Positions 23,478 to 36,560 of a stretch of 64,000 bases of DNA are shown in pieces. The stretch's first letter is position 1; each line of letters begins with the position of its first letter. Origin of the DNA: Epiperipatus broadwayi (Eukaryota; Onychophora; Udeonychophora; Euonychophora; Peripatidae); assembly GCA_028023455.1 (NCBI GenBank), contig JAQFVV010000549.1:248001-312000 (forward strand), given 5' to 3'. The translations under genes and the position numbers were made by a program. The notes under the pieces are model-generated. The model worked only from the letters and a program-made list of their open reading frames with translations, did no database searches and was not told where the DNA came from.

Positions 23478-24860
23478 GTAATGTTTTCCGTCTTGCTAGG
23501 CCTCTACACGCAATATAAACTGCGCGCGAGTTGACCAAGTTATGTCAAAAAGAAAAAAGTTGTATTTTTATTTCTAAAAACATAATTATATTTCCTGATC
23601 AGCTCAGCCTAGTACTTGTTACGAATTGTGCTAATGATGAAATCAGCTTTTAATTTATTTAATATGGGCACCAGGATCCTTTTATTCTAAAGAATCCACT
23701 GAAATCGTCATATAACATCTCACAAATAAAAAAAAAATGTTTATTTTAAACGAATCGGTATTGCATCATACCATAACGAGAATTATTTTTTTTTAGATTA
23801 TTATTCCTGGGTTTATTCAAACATATTGGAAAAGGTAAATTACGTTCTTAAATCTTATTAAACTAATAATAAATTTAATGATAAAAAAAATAATAACTAT
23901 TATTAATAACGTACAAATGAAAATTGATATTAGAAATATTTTTATTCTTACAAACTAAAATATTTCATGTTAAGTTGCTAATTAAATAAATTGGAGAGAA
24001 CACACACTAATTTAAATATGAAGCAATTAATAAAATAAAGTAATTAAAACAATTAATTAAAGTTCTTGATTAAATAAGAATCTCTTGATCACTAAAATTA
24101 AAGTTCATATCAGGGTCCTATTATACGTATATTTTTAAGAAAGATTTGTCAACAATTTAGTCACAATCAGGAATAATAAAGTGTCATAGCTTACTGGTAA
24201 GTTTAGTGAATTCACGATGGTTGTAGATAACTATGCACAGTTTTTTGGGGTTAAAATGAGCTCACAGCCATTGATTATTAGTTGATCTTGTAGTCTATTC
24301 TGAAGGCTAGTCATAGAAGCTGTTCTAGTGTCCATCTTCTTAATGATGTCAGCAAAAGCCCCAGTCTACTCCTGCATGAAGGATTATTTCATCGTGAAGT
24401 GGTCTTGGATTTAATAATCCAAAACCAGCCAAAGAAAAAAATAGAAAAAACAAGATGTTCTTCAAACTGGTCTCTGCCTTTTATACTAGAGGCCCAGTTT
24501 TCAAACTTCTGCACATCCTTTTGTTTATCAAAAATATATGCTGATAATTAATCTGGTAATTCCTTATAAAATTTACGTTACAAAGTTCTCTTTTTTTAGC
24601 AATTCTTTCAGCCATCTTTCATTATCTAAAATATTTTTCTTTTAGCTTATCTTTTTACTTTTTGGAATTCTTTTGTTCTCTCCAATTTTACTTTTATTTT
24701 TAATTACATAAAAAAAATATGAAAAAATAATTTAACTTTCATTGTACGTTTTTTTTTTAAAAATAAATTATAGTAAAAAAAAATCTAAATTTACTTTTAT
24801 TTTTTAGCCTTTACCAAATGCCAATATATTTGCACCATATATAAATAAATGGTACAATCA
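23478..24860 (-). mobile_element. LTR-like insertion (possible solo LTR) in (AT)n
   Basis: 1,383 bp that interrupts the palindrome arm and has TATAT-type sequence on both sides. On the minus strand it begins TGATTGTACC and ends CATTACA (TG...CA). A TATAAAAGGCAGAGACCAGT promoter-like stretch lies near 24487-24470. No coding frame. The exact target duplication cannot be read because both flanks are AT repeats. Could be a solo LTR; a non-LTR origin is not excluded. Confidence 0.5.
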
Positions 24861-25189
24861 ATATATATATATATATGTAAATAGGTTAGATGATTAAATA
24901 AAATGAACATTAGAGAGAATATTGATAGATATAAGAGTCATGTAATTATATTAGAAAAGTGTATTTTGTAAAGACTCTAATATAGGATAAAAATTGATTC
25001 AATAATAAAGTAAATATTTATTTTTATATAGTTGTTTAATTTCAGTTGTGTTGCAATCATTATTAATTATTCCAAAACAACATTATGGATAAATTTATGT
25101 CTGACCATTGTTAATGATGTATATTCATTGTACACATATTGCTTAGAACTGCTCTTTATTTCTAAAAATAATTACTCTAACTAAATGAA

Positions 25190-26360
25190 AATGTTATTAA
25201 ATTGAAAGAAAAAAGTCTGCACTGCCTTCTTATGAGTGTTATTTAAAACAAATCAAAGTTTTAAAAATAATTGTTAACTGCAATAGGTGAACATATTGAA
25301 TATTTTTAATATTCTTCCACCCTCTGTTTCATATCTAAAAAAACTATTTGACCTACTGAAAATATAAGTCTTCCAAATGGATTAGGCTTGCATAACTTAA
25401 TTAATTGTCAAATTTCAAGCAATTCTATTGAATTTAAATATATTAAACCCTTCCACCGGTGATTATATCATTCGCCACAGGAGGTAAAACTCAAAGCTTT
25501 TAATTGGCCAATTCACAAACTGATGTGTCAATTTGTCAAAAGATATTGACCGTTTATTAAATATATTCACTTTAGTTTCATTTGTAAAAAGTATATTAAT
25601 AATTTGTCAGATTATGAAAGTGAACAAAAGTTTGTTCAAAAATAAATTTTGATTTGTAATTTTAAAAATTTTTGATTACGGCTGAAATGAAAAGAAACAT
25701 CAATCATCAATTCCACATTATGATTTCTACTTTGCAATAAATAAATAATTCTTGTTAAAATCTTAACTATTTTTGTAAAATAATATTTATTTTTAGCATA
25801 TTATATGAAAATAATTTGTATTTCATTTGTATTTCATCAAAAATACTTTAATATGCACTAAAACATTCATTTATCATTTTCAAAATAAAACAAAAACCGT
25901 TCGTAACTTTTTACTTTTTGGAAGCCATATAAAAATTTTAACAGCCAATAAGATTCAAGAAAAGATGGTGAAAAGGCGGTGCTTTTCCATTTTCTTTTGT
26001 TTACAAAATTTCAACAGCCAATAAGATTCAAGAAAAGATGTGAGAAGGCGGTGCTTAGGTTTTATTTGACATAAATGGTCATTTTATTGATTTTTTACTT
26101 GTAAAATAATTCAATAGATGGCAGCATCTTATAGAACTTTTTTCCTTCTAAAAAATGACGTCAAAACCGTAAACATAGTACAAAAACTATGCGATTTACA
26201 GTGATGTCAAGTTTCCTCGTTTAAAAATGAGCCCATCAGGTGAAAGATTAATCCTTGATTTTAAATTTTCATTCTAACTTGAAAAAGATAAAAACTTAAC
26301 AAATAAACTAACAAACAAACAAATCAATTTTCTCAATAAAAACATTTAAAAAACAATTGG
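25190..26360 (+). repeat. Anonymous repeat, copy 1, split by a DNA transposon
   Basis: 25190-25449 and 26247-26360 together match the continuous stretch 32085-32440 (landmarks CTGCCTTCTTATG/CTGCCTTCTCAC, CTTCCACCCTCTGTTTCATA/TCCCACCCTTTGTTGCATA, CTAACTTGAAAAA). The part before 25190 resembles 22395-22520. Nature unknown; no coding. Confidence 0.7.
25450..26246. mobile_element. Non-autonomous DNA transposon, 797 bp
   Basis: Begins CTTCCACCGGTGAT and ends ATCAGGTGAAAG (inverted: CTTTCACCTGAT). Flanked by ATTAAACC (25442-25449) and ATTAATCC (26247-26254), an 8-bp duplication with one mismatch. The related copy at 32.3 kb lacks the insert, acting as an empty site. Inside, a segment beginning CAGCCAATAAGATTCAAG with GGCGGTGCTT is repeated 73 bp apart (near 25942 and 26015). 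No transposase; superfamily open because 8-bp duplications occur in several. Confidence 0.72.
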
Positions 26361-28381
26361 TTCCTTTATTTATATTAGAATCACTGCTAATAAATTGTTA
26401 TTTTTTTAAACATACAACATATAACGGCATTATTAATTGTGCATTTATCTTTCATGCAAGAGATAGAAAATAGGTAAACTTGTTTTTATATAATATATAT
26501 TAACATATCTATTTCATATACTAATTTATATAGTCATTACAAAATTTATTTATAATCTTTTGTTTTTCTTTATGATTCACTCTTTCATTAAACATTTTTT
26601 ACTTAATGATTTCAAAATTAGTTTACTTTTATACATTTTTATATTAATTTTATTTGAATATTATCATGTGTAATGCTTGGTTTTATATTTTTATTATATT
26701 TCTCTTATATTCATTACATTTATCATTATGTATTTTGTTATAATTTTTTATGAAAACTTATTAAGTATATATATATATATATATATAATGCTATTTATTT
26801 GCTTAGCATATGAATTTTTAGACACTTTAATTATTAGCAAAATATCATAAAAGTACTCATAAAGATTCAAATCAGAAGATAGATTCACCTGTGGCTTTAT
26901 TAAGTCCTTACCAATACAACTATATATATATATATATATATTTGTTAGTCGTTTGTTATATAGTTCATGTTTTGTATTTTATCTACATGTACAAAAATTG
27001 GTAGCTGTTAAATTATCATTATAAAACAAATGAACACAATAATCATGAGATATTCTGAATCCATTGATTTGCTGCAAAATATCAAATTTGCTTATTTGGA
27101 AAAAAAAATTGTTTCAAATTTCATAATAATTCCATTTTAGGCCATAATTGGTATCCTAATAGATTGCTATTACTTCTGCTACTCGTGTGAATGATTATTT
27201 CTTAGAAATGTGATAATAGCAATTCCTATTGATAAAGATAAGCAGTTGTTAGATATATAACATGAAAAATATATTCTTGTCAGGGAACTTTTAAAATCAA
27301 CAAATCTGTTTTACAACAAAATATTTGTCATTATTATTGTTATGCAGAGCATGATTTGGGACTGTGGGAGCACAGCAGACTCTGGAGTTTAAGATTTATG
27401 GACCATGGTAGCTCTGACAATTCCAGTGCTCAAACTTTTTATGAACTTGTCAGCAATAAACCATTCGATTTTTTTTACTTTCTATTACTTGTTTTTATAT
27501 TTACTTTACATATTTATAGGTTGGTGACGGTATTTTAAAATGAAGTACTGATTATTTATTTTGTTAATTAATTTTTTTCATTTGACTATTTATGATTTCT
27601 CTTTTTTATTTCAATTATTAAATCTTTTAATAATCCGTTATCATGAATAGTTTAGAAATAAACCACTTTTAAATTTCATCTTTAAAAATCAACTAAATAA
27701 AATATTTTATGCCAAAATTTTATATTTCCAGCTGTTTGTCATCTTTTTTAAAATATAAAATAAATAGCATAGACTTGAAATCCAGCTTTGATCTTAGTTT
27801 TTATAATATTTTATTGTTAGCAGTTGACGTTTAATAATACTTGTTTTGAACAAAACTGTGTTGGAATAAAGCAATTTTAAAATGCACACAGCAAATACAT
27901 GTAGCAGCAGTAATCAGTAAAACATTAGTTGTACAAATTTTTGATAATATCTCCCTTTTCAAATTAAATATTTTTCTTTGTCAGATTGCTCTCCCAACGA
28001 ATTCCAGCATTGTTTATCTAAAAGTTTGTGGAGATAGCATTTTCTTGTAATTATATGCAAGACTACTTTCATCACTTAGTATTAATTGTTAAACATCTTT
28101 TTTAAAAATTCAACTTCTGCTTAAAGTTAGCAAATACATTCAAATATTCAAAATATCCTACAACATTTTGAATGGTGGTCTGTTCAGTGATAGTATTAGT
28201 ATAAAAATAAACCAATGATTTTTATATTTGTAAATATTAAATTTAAGATATTGCACTAACCAAATAATCTATTCTATCAAAGATACTAATCAGTAAAAAA
28301 ATTACTACTTATCTAAGAGGTCCTCCTGTTTTCTTACTGGTTTTCAAAGATTATGATTTATTATTAGTGAATTGATTTATA
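26361..28381. other. AT-rich sequence without recognisable feature
   Basis: TA dinucleotide tracts near 26766-26787 and 26921-26941. A 60-residue frame at 27356-27538 matches nothing I know. A CAATAAACC sequence follows a less AT-rich stretch at 27345-27460, but no gene can be argued. Confidence 0.5.
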
Positions 28382-28650
28382 GAATTATTTGCCATTGGCA
28401 TGTGAGCAGCTTATTTTAGTTCAGTTTTCATTAATCTACAAGTCTTGATTCAATTTTTTTGCTTATACTATCACTGATCAGGCTAGAAATACCTAAAGAG
28501 AGGAGAGCAGTACTATTCAAAATTTGTGGTACATGTTAACCTGTGTGCCAATACTAGCAGTTGAATGCATGTTAAATGTTTAAATAAAATTTATATTTTT
28601 CTAAAAGATGTTTAACAATTAATGCTAAATGTTGAAAAGAGTCCAACATA
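28382..28650 (+). mobile_element. Penelope-like 3' end fragment
   Basis: Degenerate single copy of the Penelope 3' region: GCCATTGGCATGTGAGCAGC, then TCACTGATCAGGCTAGAAAT, CCTAAAGAGAGGAGAGCAGT and AGCAGTTGAATGCATG before AAATAAA. It aligns with the outer parts of the pairs at 13.6 and 52.3 kb. The tRNA-like block is largely lost. Confidence 0.7.
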
Positions 28651-28839
28651 TAATTGCAAGCTTTAACATTAGATTATCTCAAGATAAAGTTTAAAAAAAA
28701 ATTGTAATTACATGAAATAAAAATATTTAACTATCCTAAAACTTAGGTCTCACTCTTTCTAAATTGGTTTGGGAGTTTTTAAAGTTGTTAAATTGCTACA
28801 CAAAGCTATTTTAACAAGACAACAATAATAACAACAACA

Positions 28840-29180
28840 AATAATACATTTAAAAAAATTTGTTGGTTAAATAATTTTATTGACTGTGCACTAAAAAAAC
28901 TAAAAAGATATAAAATAACTGTATTTTCAAACACAATTGTAGTTTTTAGATATAATTTGAAATAAAGCATGGGATGAGGGATCCAGATATTAATTATGTC
29001 AATCTCTTATTATAAAAAAAATAGGTTTGTCTTAATTAATTTCTGGACTTCCTATGTTTTTATTTCAAGTTAAATGTAAAAACTTTAATTGTGATTGAAG
29101 AAATAATTATTTATTATTTGAGTGCATAGTCAATAAAAGCACTTAATATTAAAAAATTATCTATATTATTTTTAAGTTTT
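28840..29180. mobile_element. Inverted-repeat element, family copy 2
   Basis: Same family as 18908-19240: TTTATTGACTGTGCACTAAA on the left, inverted TTGAGTGCATAGTCAATAAA on the right, with the shared internal TTAATTAATTTCTGGAC. More diverged than copy 1. Confidence 0.75.
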
Positions 29181-31740
29181 TAGTATTGGCACAGTAAATG
29201 AAAATGTGTAATTAGATTGTACTTTAAATTGACTGGACACTTATAGTTGATATATATATATCACTAGATATTTTTGATATAAGTTAAAATGTATATCCCT
29301 TATGTATATATCATATTTAGTATGTGTACAAAATAATACATGTGTATATATTATAAATGAACTACACTTATATTCAAAATTTTACTTTAAATCAACATCA
29401 TACATCTAGTATATATATATCATTAGATATTTATATTATAATGGACTAGAATCTATGATTCAATGCCTCATGATTGGCTGTGCCAGATATAAAGGGATTA
29501 TGAGATATCACAAGACAGAGGGAGAACATCTTATTACAGTCAGACCTGGGGTCCTCAAGTAGGATGCTGGTGATGATGCAACAGAATGCTTAGCCCATGA
29601 TCACATCTACCTTCAGTATGCTAGCTCAATGTTTACTGGTTAAATTTATATGTGGTTTGGACTAGTTCATCCACATCTCCCCCCTTCAACCTCCATTATG
29701 TGACAATATTTGAACTCAGAGAAAATCCACAATTTACTCTCTTCAGCCATGGGCTTACTCAACTTACTAATTACTGCCCTCTATATAAGTGAAGATCAAT
29801 TAATGTATACTCTCAGAATATTTATAATATCATCCTATACATAAAAAGTGGTAGGTAGATATTAATGATTAACCTAATAACTTAACAGTATAAATGCAAG
29901 ATGATGATGACCAAATAGAGACCAAATTGATTGCAATAACTCAATAACATTTATTAAATAATAAATATAACAATATTAATAAGTATGCTGATGAGAGACA
30001 AGGATGAGTTTCTATCACTTAACGATCTTAATATAATGAATATCTCATTCCCAAATCCTGTGATAGGAATCCATACCTTGACAGACTTTATTTACAAGAA
30101 TAATTCATGATAATATATATATATATATCATCAAAAAAATAGAATAGAATAAAAGATTTCAGAAAATTGTGAATCTAGCTTGTTAATTACATTTATCTTT
30201 GTCTGTATTATCTCTGATCCATAATTATTATCATCTCCCTTTGAATGGAAGAACCTCCTCTTTACAAATATATGGTTTCAAAATTTAATAAGAAAAGCCA
30301 TTCATTCAAGAGAATTAATCATATATGCAGAAAAAAAATTATATATAACTAAGATTTAGTATAATAATTAATAAATAAGAATTCTGTTTAGTCACTATAG
30401 TATGATACTAAGGTTGAATGTCATCGAAATCTTATCTCATCTGACTTTTGGATGAACAGTGTCTAGTTTCTGGAGGAATATACAGATCTATACTTTATTT
30501 AATATCATAAATATCTGCTCAATTTAACTCTTCTCCTGCTATATTTAAAATAAACGTTCACATTTTCTAAATCATAAGCTTTCAAAACTTGAAAATGAAA
30601 AATAAATAAATAAATAAATAAAATGACAAATATCAATTTAAAAAAGTACAAATCAATATGATTTAGAAATAAGCTTCTGAGCTAGGCATGCACTGTCTAC
30701 TATGTTAATAGCCTATTAATTCTGGTGATTGGTCTCCTAGGGCAGTGTACTTGTCCAATGGTATAATTGATGCATATTTACTGTGGGGTGGTAGATTATC
30801 AGTATGATCTGTTTGTTTTCTTGGAATAAAAATAAGATCCACTGGAGATCAAATGTCCTGTGCCATTATTTAATAAGATAAGTGTTTTACACATACAATA
30901 TGTTTCTATTGGCATGCAAAGCTGGTGTTGGTCACCTACAGCATGTTTCCTTTACCCCAACCTCATTGCACTACCCTCTTTAATATATACATTTATTTAT
31001 AGGGTGGTTTTTGTGTGTAGGGAAGTGGCACAAGAAAAATAAAGAAATTATTTTTAATGACTTTAAACTGTTATTTCTTTTTTGAATAATTTCTTTCACT
31101 CAAAGTTTTTCACAATCCATTTAAATCATTCAGTTTACTTTCATCATTTAGATATGTCCATATTTCTATTTATACTAATAGCTAAAATCAATTCTTTTTC
31201 TAGGGTGGTGGAAATTTGTTCTAAAATCAAACATCGATATTCATTTTGATTTTTTTAATAAAACAGCTATCAAAAAAATAATAGTGACTTTCTTTTTGCA
31301 GTCTTTGCAGTTGTTATCAACAAATAGCTTTCATTCCCCATGCTTGCTGCAATTCTTCATTGTTGTATGATTGTTATTAAGATAAATATTTATTAGAATT
31401 TTTTTTCATTTTTAAAGTCTGGTCACCTAGCAACATGCTTGACACTTGGTCATTATGTTTTAGCTTTATCTTTCTCTATATCATAATATCAGTTTGTTAA
31501 GAACATTCACAGTTAGCTACATTAGATATGTGTAAGTGTATTTCTTTTCAATATCATAGAAATCTAAAAATTTATCTTTTATTTAAAGCAAAGAAAAATA
31601 CCAATTTGTTTAGTGTGATGTTTGTGTATATATATATGTTTAAGAAAGAAATAGTCATTTGATAACTATTTGGCTTGGTTTAAGATAGTGCAGGTTTGGG
31701 CAGGGGAATTGTTGGTCATAAGTCACCATTATAATATATA
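29181..31740. other. AT-rich sequence; 29.44-30.11 kb is more complex but unidentified
   Basis: 29440-30110 has more balanced composition, TATATAAGTG near 29781 and TA repeats on both sides, a shape like an LTR, but termini and duplication are not convincing. 30700-31030 is also more complex, ending with AATAAAG. Neither can be named. Confidence 0.4.
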
Positions 31741-32065
31741 TCTTAATGTATATATTATATTTAGTATGTGTACATAATTATATATGTACAATAAATCAGT
31801 AACTAAGTTTTTTATTAAAACTTGTTTGATAGATTTATTTTTATTTAAAACAATTGTTTTAAAAAAATGCAAAAAAAATTGTGATTTGTTTTAAATTTTC
31901 ATGATCATTTTAAAAATGTGAATTACGTTGTTTACCTTTTTCTTTAAAAACAATTGTTTTAAAATAAAAATAGAAATTATCAAACAATTTTAAATAGAAA
32001 ACTTAATTACTGATTTGTTATACATATTTATTTATGTACACATATTAAATATGATATATACATTA
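31741..32065. repeat. Inverted repeat of about 325 bp
   Basis: TAATGTATATATTATATTTA, GTGTACATAA, AATCAGTAACTAAGTTTT and ACAATTGTTTTAAA on the left return inverted on the right (ACAATTGTTTTAAA, AACTTAATTACTGATTTGTT, GTACACATATTAAATATG). Short AT-rich centre. Non-coding; probably a MITE. Similar TATATTTAGTATGTGTAC sequence occurs near 29310 and inverted near 19580. Confidence 0.65.
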
Positions 32066-32084
32066 CAAATTTAAAATTTTTAAA

Positions 32085-32440
32085 AAGGGGTGTCATTAAA
32101 TTGAAGAAAAAAATTAATCTGCCTTCTCACAATTTCTATTTAAAACAAATATAAGTTCTAATAATAATTGTAAAATGCAATAAGTGAAGTTATCAAATAA
32201 TTTTTATATTTTCCCACCCTTTGTTGCATATCTTTCAAGCTAGTTGTCATACTGAAAAGATAAGTATTTCAAATAGATTAGACTGATATAATTTAGATAT
32301 ATATCATTTTTCAAGCAATTCAGTTGATTTTAAATATATTAAACATTGATTTTAAAATTTCACTCTAACTTGAAAAATATTAAAATTTAACCAACAAATA
32401 AATCAAGTTTGCTACTTCAATAAAAGCATTTAAAAACTTG
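32085..32440 (+). repeat. Anonymous repeat, copy 2 (uninterrupted)
   Basis: Continuous counterpart of 25190-26360 without the 797-bp insertion. Supplies the empty-site comparison. Confidence 0.7.
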
Positions 32441-35400
32441 GATTTTAAATTTAATTTAGAACTGTCTATTGTAAGACTAGTAATTATATAATAGTGTGCT
32501 TTATAAATCTCTATTTCCAAACTATTTTATGTTTTCTTTGACAATAATAATTTGGAGATTCAAACTGGAAACATTGCAATGATGTATATGACAGCCACTT
32601 TTGTTTTTTTATTATTATCAAAACAATAGTCTTAATTCAAAAACTTTAAGCTATCAGTATAACTATGTAAATATAAGACTAGATCAGTCATTATATTTTA
32701 ATAATTTTAGTTCTGTTCTAATTGTAGATCATGAGTGTTAATACCAACAGAATTTAACTTGAATTTTTCAAAATTGTCAAGATATAATAAAAGAAGACTT
32801 TGTATTATTTTATTACTATCTATTGTAAGTTTGAATAATCAGTAGTTAATAATTTACTAATTCTGACATAAGATTACTATAATCTATTAATTTTTTGTCT
32901 TAGTTTATTATATTTTTCATTGAATCTTAATAGCTATTAAATTGATATTAGAAATATTCAATAATACTTAGACTGATTTTTTAAAATATACTTATATTTG
33001 AATTATTTTCTGCTCTATAACCAGAGTGTGACAACTGAACTTATTGTTCATAGTCATATACTCAGTAATAAGAAAAGCCTACCTTTAATTTAGATAGCTG
33101 CAATATGTTATGAGAAGAATTTAAGTAGATAAGCTAATTTAATAATTTAGAATATATTGCTTTAGTAATTTGAAAAAAAATTTCTACCAATTGCCAGAAG
33201 AAAGATGATTAAATTTTAGAATAACTGAGTGTCTATGTTTAAGATATTTACAAGCTTCTTAGATTCACTTTATCTTGGAATTAAGACTAATATAATGTTA
33301 AGTTGACTATAAAGTACAAATTTTTTAAGAAATCTCAGCAAGAATATCACTTTTAATACCAAAAATTAATATGATTCATTATCATGTGAGAAAATTATTC
33401 TGATTAGTAATCTGTGATTCTAAAAATAATTATAAATTTTAATGGATGTAATTAAAGAAGAAAAATATAGTTTCCCAAACACAAACACATATTTTTATTA
33501 TCATGAGAGATTCATTGTGTCTAGACCTTATCCTAATACAAAAATAATTGAAGACAGTAAACTGAAAAAAAAAATGGCAAGAGGATGAGATAGTAGATTT
33601 GAGAAGAGACAGAAATGACTATTTCAGAAACAGTTTTAGCATTTAATGACTTTAATATTGTAAGGGTTACTTAGAATCTTATCAACCTCACTTATTTAAG
33701 TAAAAGATTAAAACATAAACTGAAAAATATAAGTATAACTTTATGAATATATAACTTAAAGGTTAAACTATAAAACCACAATGTAACTCGGTTGAAATAA
33801 ATAGTGGAATTATTTTAGATAATTCATATATACACTCATAAAATGATTATTTTTAATTCATTTATATATATATTAATAATTATTTAAATTGACTAACCTT
33901 AATAATCAAGACATCAAACCTAGAAACAACCTTAGGTCAAGTTGCATCTTAGCAAATAATCACAACAGAAATAAAATTTAGAATTCAATTATTAATTATA
34001 ATTATTTCAACAATAGTTGAATATGAAATTGTGAAATCAAATGCTATATTTAAAACATGCTACAGAAAGTCAAGTCTACTATAAAAGTTGGATCAAATAA
34101 TTTAAAAATTAATCTTATTTTTTGACAATGGACTAGCCACTATATATAGTCATTTTGCTATGTTCTAATTCTAAACATATTAAAAAATAGATCAATAATT
34201 TAAGTGAATCTTCTTGTTGATATAATTTTTATTAGAAAAAAACTTTAATTTCACTCATTAAAAAGAGTAAATATATTACTTTTTAGTATTATCAATTACA
34301 ATTTCAAAATGAATTTATATGTATATTTATTTATTAATTAAAGGATCTAGTAATAAAATCATTCTAAATTGGAATCATAAAGAAGATAAATTTTCATCAA
34401 AAAATATTTATATATGTAAATTAAATTATATTAAGAAGTTAACCAGTATATAAAATGTGTCGTGAGTAAATACCATTTTGTCATAGGATTCAATGCTTTT
34501 ATCTTAACCTAAAATAATGTAATTATTCATTCCTACTGAAGTGCCTAATTTATATGTGAACTTCATCTATATAATTAAAAATGCAATTTCAATTTATATG
34601 GAAATAATTTATGAAAGAAGATGTCAACATCATACAAGAGGAAGAATTCTGAACAACAGGGTATATTAATTGACTCACTGAAGATTGATAACCAGGGAAT
34701 AAAGAACTTTATCTTTAATGAACATTAAAAACTTTATCCTTAATGGACATTACGTCACAAATTATGGAAATAAATAGGACAATACCATAAATTTTAATAC
34801 ATCTTATCATTATGTGTATCATCAGCTTTGGACATCTAATTTTATTTCCTTTACTTTCAAAATCTGTTTATATTGAAATGGTCTATTTAAGAAAATTATT
34901 AGATGGAGTAAAATGGAAAGATCATTGATTTAAATACTTTTTTACAAATAAAATTTAGGTCTTCCCTGTAAAGCGATTTCACCATGGTAAAAATACCTTA
35001 ATATGGAGATAAGATTTTATTATTCTTCATACTGATTTTATTCTTGACAGAACAAAAAATTTTGTTTATTACTAATTATAATTAACTTAATAATATTTAT
35101 TTATTATTCTTTGTGTAAATGATTAACATCTTTGGATGAGAGATCTTTTATTTCATAATAATGACTATACATAGGAGAAAGTTTTTATAAAATTGGAATT
35201 CCTATACAAGGATTGAATAATATAAAACCTTCATTTATACATACAATGTTCATATTAAATTTAGTTAATTAGCATCATTATAATTTTTTTTGTTCATTTT
35301 ATAAAATTTTACTTATTGTTTTACAAATATTAAAATTTAGTCGTTTTATGATGCATATCTACTATGGGGATATGGGAAGGTATTATTTATATTTGATATT

Positions 35401-36105
35401 ATAAAATAGTAGAAATGTATGTAAAGCACTTACAATTATAAATTTTTGTTACATAAAATGAATTTAAATTGTTGTCAGTTAATAAACATTGTTAAAGTTT
35501 ATTTTAAATTCAAGGAGATCTCTGATTTATTTTAATTATTTATTCATTTTCCGAAATAAATAACATATGAACACACATACCTATAGACATATATCATACT
35601 AATTTAATATATTGATAATTTGGTTAAAATTAATTTTAAAATCGATTGAGATTATATTAAGTACTATTACTAATGTAGAATATTGATGGAAATGCTTGAA
35701 GAGACTTAAATGTAAAAATTACCTTGAGTTTGAATACTAAGCATAACGGAACCATCTACAAAGATGAAGATTAAATGAATTAATCTAGATTGCATCTGTA
35801 TTGAATATTTAATTTTAAATTATCTTATTTGGAATGGGTTCAATCTTTGTTTAAACTTAAATGGTATCATTCATAACATTCTATATGAAGAGCCTAAATC
35901 CGTTTACAGTTAGATGCGACCACCTTGATTATTTCAGGGGATCCGCACCGTTGCAATATATTATCTTAACAAGTTATTTTTGATTTTTAATTTTCACTTT
36001 TTTTATATTAACTTGTTTTCATGGTAAATCAGTATCTAATAAATACATATATGAAAATGATTCAAATATGAATATATATGTGTGTATTGTATTTATTCAT
36101 GTAAA
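32441..36105. other. AT-rich sequence without recognisable feature
   Basis: No frame longer than about 60 codons. A short GC-richer piece at 35893-35955 (GATGCGACCACCTTG, GGGGATCCGCACC) stands out but matches nothing I can name. Confidence 0.5.
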
Positions 36106-36560
36106 CCAGGGGTGAGAATCTTTTTTGTGCCAAATGCCATTTGTATATTTTTGTATTCATTCGTGGATTATACGAAATTATTGACTTAAAACTTAACAGC
36201 AATATTTGATCAAAAACGTAATTAATTTCCCCCAATATTTAAAGGTGTGCAACCTTTTCAACTAACGGTCAATTTCAACTTTCCCTTTTTGAATAAGGGC
36301 TATAATTTTTTGTGTGAATTAAAAATAAAGTAACATCATTATTATTAATGACTGTTCCACTTTTAATGACAATTTTTCCAATTTGCCTTGCAACTATTCT
36401 TCATAATATACTTATGTTCTCGAATTTCTTTTTATGTTTTGAACAGCAACTAGGAGGCAAATTTTTTATAAATTCCTCATCAGAAAATGGTTTCGAATTT
36501 TCTACTTTTTTAAAAAATAATGTAACTTTGCTTTCATGACTTATTTGTACTGTTTACGAA
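36106..36560 (-). pseudogene. hAT transposase remnant (EPM2AIP1/GTF2IRD2-like)
   Basis: On the minus strand from about 36535: ESKVTLFFKKVENSKPFSD, then EEFIKN and KKKFENISI followed by RIVARQIGKIV. The pattern FSDGEFIKE ... FENISLS ... TVARRI is characteristic of the hAT lineage that gave EPM2AIP1 and GTF2IRD2-like proteins in vertebrates and free transposons in invertebrates. The minus-strand 3' end at 36106 reads AGATTCTCACCCCTG, a hAT-type terminus. The catalytic core is absent, so it is an internally deleted relic. The other terminus was not found. Confidence 0.68.

Larger units (their letters stand above)
22665..25075. mobile_element. Long palindrome, right arm interrupted by an insertion
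   Basis: Left arm 22665-23135 and right arm 23190-23465 plus 24861-25075 are inverted copies; the centre lies near 23165. Matching landmarks are ATATATGTAAATAGGTTA, ATTAGAGAGA, AGTGTATTTT and TATATAGTTGTTTAATTTCA. Near the outer end the left arm (minus strand) has the hairpin GCCCT/AGGGC followed by GAAAA and, 14 nt later, AATAAAG; the right arm has a decayed version near 24970-25010. The right arm is split at an (AT)n tract by 23478-24860. Architecture resembles the Penelope head-to-head pairs, but no coding sequence is seen. Confidence 0.78.

Noticed and set aside
27356-27538. 60-residue frame in a less AT-rich stretch as a host exon
   Set aside because: No motif, no convincing splice sites and no continuation upstream or downstream.
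30860-31042. 60-residue frame followed by AATAAAG as a small gene
   Set aside because: The poly(A)-like signal is common in AT-rich DNA and the frame has no recognised domain.
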